Of a DNA stretch of 7,410 bases, positions 7,342 to 7,410 are shown piece by piece. Each line of letters begins with the position of its first letter. Position 1 is the stretch's first letter. The stretch is from JBFKOL01 sp041628815 (GTDB lineage: Bacteria; Bacteroidota; Bacteroidia; Chitinophagales; Saprospiraceae): the NCBI GenBank assembly GCA_041628815.1, contig JBFKOL010000217.1, positions 1-7,410 of the forward strand, read 5' to 3'. The position numbers and the translations under genes are program-made. The notes under the pieces were generated by a model. That model was not told where the DNA came from. It made no database searches and worked only from the letters and a program-made list of their open reading frames with translations.

Positions 7342-7410
7342 TTAAAATGGTAAGTCGTCATCGGCCTGATCGGTGGAGTCGTTTCCGGTGGTATACTCCG
7401 CAGCCTGAAA
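7342..7410 (-). CDS. ssb: Single-stranded DNA-binding protein, C-terminal tail (partial)
   Basis: Only the last 22 codons and a TAA stop are present; the gene enters from the right edge. The visible peptide is polar and acidic and ends in DDDLPF, the near-invariant C-terminal tip through which bacterial SSB recruits repair and replication partners. The preceding Asp/Thr/Ser/Gln-rich stretch fits the disordered linker. The OB fold that binds single-stranded DNA is outside the window. The stop lies 35 bp upstream of the gldE TTG with no hairpin or T-run between them, so ssb, gldE and gldD are probably co-transcribed, matching the common Bacteroidota order. The short length limits certainty, but tip plus context is strong. 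Confidence 0.9.
   Translation of the reverse strand, partial: FQAAEYTTGNDSTDQADDDLPF

Overview
The window looks like the chromosome of a gliding-type Bacteroidota, probably a Cytophagales-like organism. The main evidence is the ssb–gldE–gldD order on the minus strand. GldD and GldE are gliding-motility proteins known essentially only from Bacteroidota, and this neighbourhood is characteristic of the phylum. Moderate GC content and A-rich leaders with little Shine-Dalgarno sequence agree with this. The genus assignment is inference.

Left half (1–4340, plus strand): three tightly overlapping genes of the 'ligase-associated' DNA-repair set. They are the C-terminal end of a metallo-beta-lactamase-fold DNA exonuclease, a complete ATP-dependent DNA ligase of about 534 residues, and a complete Lhr-like DEXH helicase of about 810 residues. 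The overlaps are 4 nt and 11 nt, so translation is probably coupled. The likely joint task is to unwind or remodel damaged DNA, trim the ends and seal the nick. The fourth usual member, the metallophosphoesterase endonuclease PdeM (MPE), does not follow the helicase here.

Middle (4344–5315, minus strand): a complete YpfJ-type putative neutral zinc metallopeptidase with an N-terminal membrane anchor. It converges on the helicase with only 3 bp between the stop codons. Its 105-bp upstream region is the largest gene-free stretch of the window and holds no clear promoter or terminator.

Right half (5316–7410, minus strand): gldD (lipoprotein) and gldE (DUF21–CBS–CorC_HlyC membrane protein) overlap by 4 nt. 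They lie 35 bp downstream of a truncated ORF ending in DDDLPF, the acidic C-terminal tip of single-stranded DNA-binding protein. This is one probable ssb–gldE–gldD transcription unit.

No RNA genes, CRISPR arrays, insertion sequences or phage genes were seen. Every gene belongs to a recognisable family, so I do not see a wholly new system. The points most worth checking are the absence of PdeM, the zero-space convergent junction, the ypfJ leader, and the still poorly understood role of GldE and YpfJ beside gliding genes.
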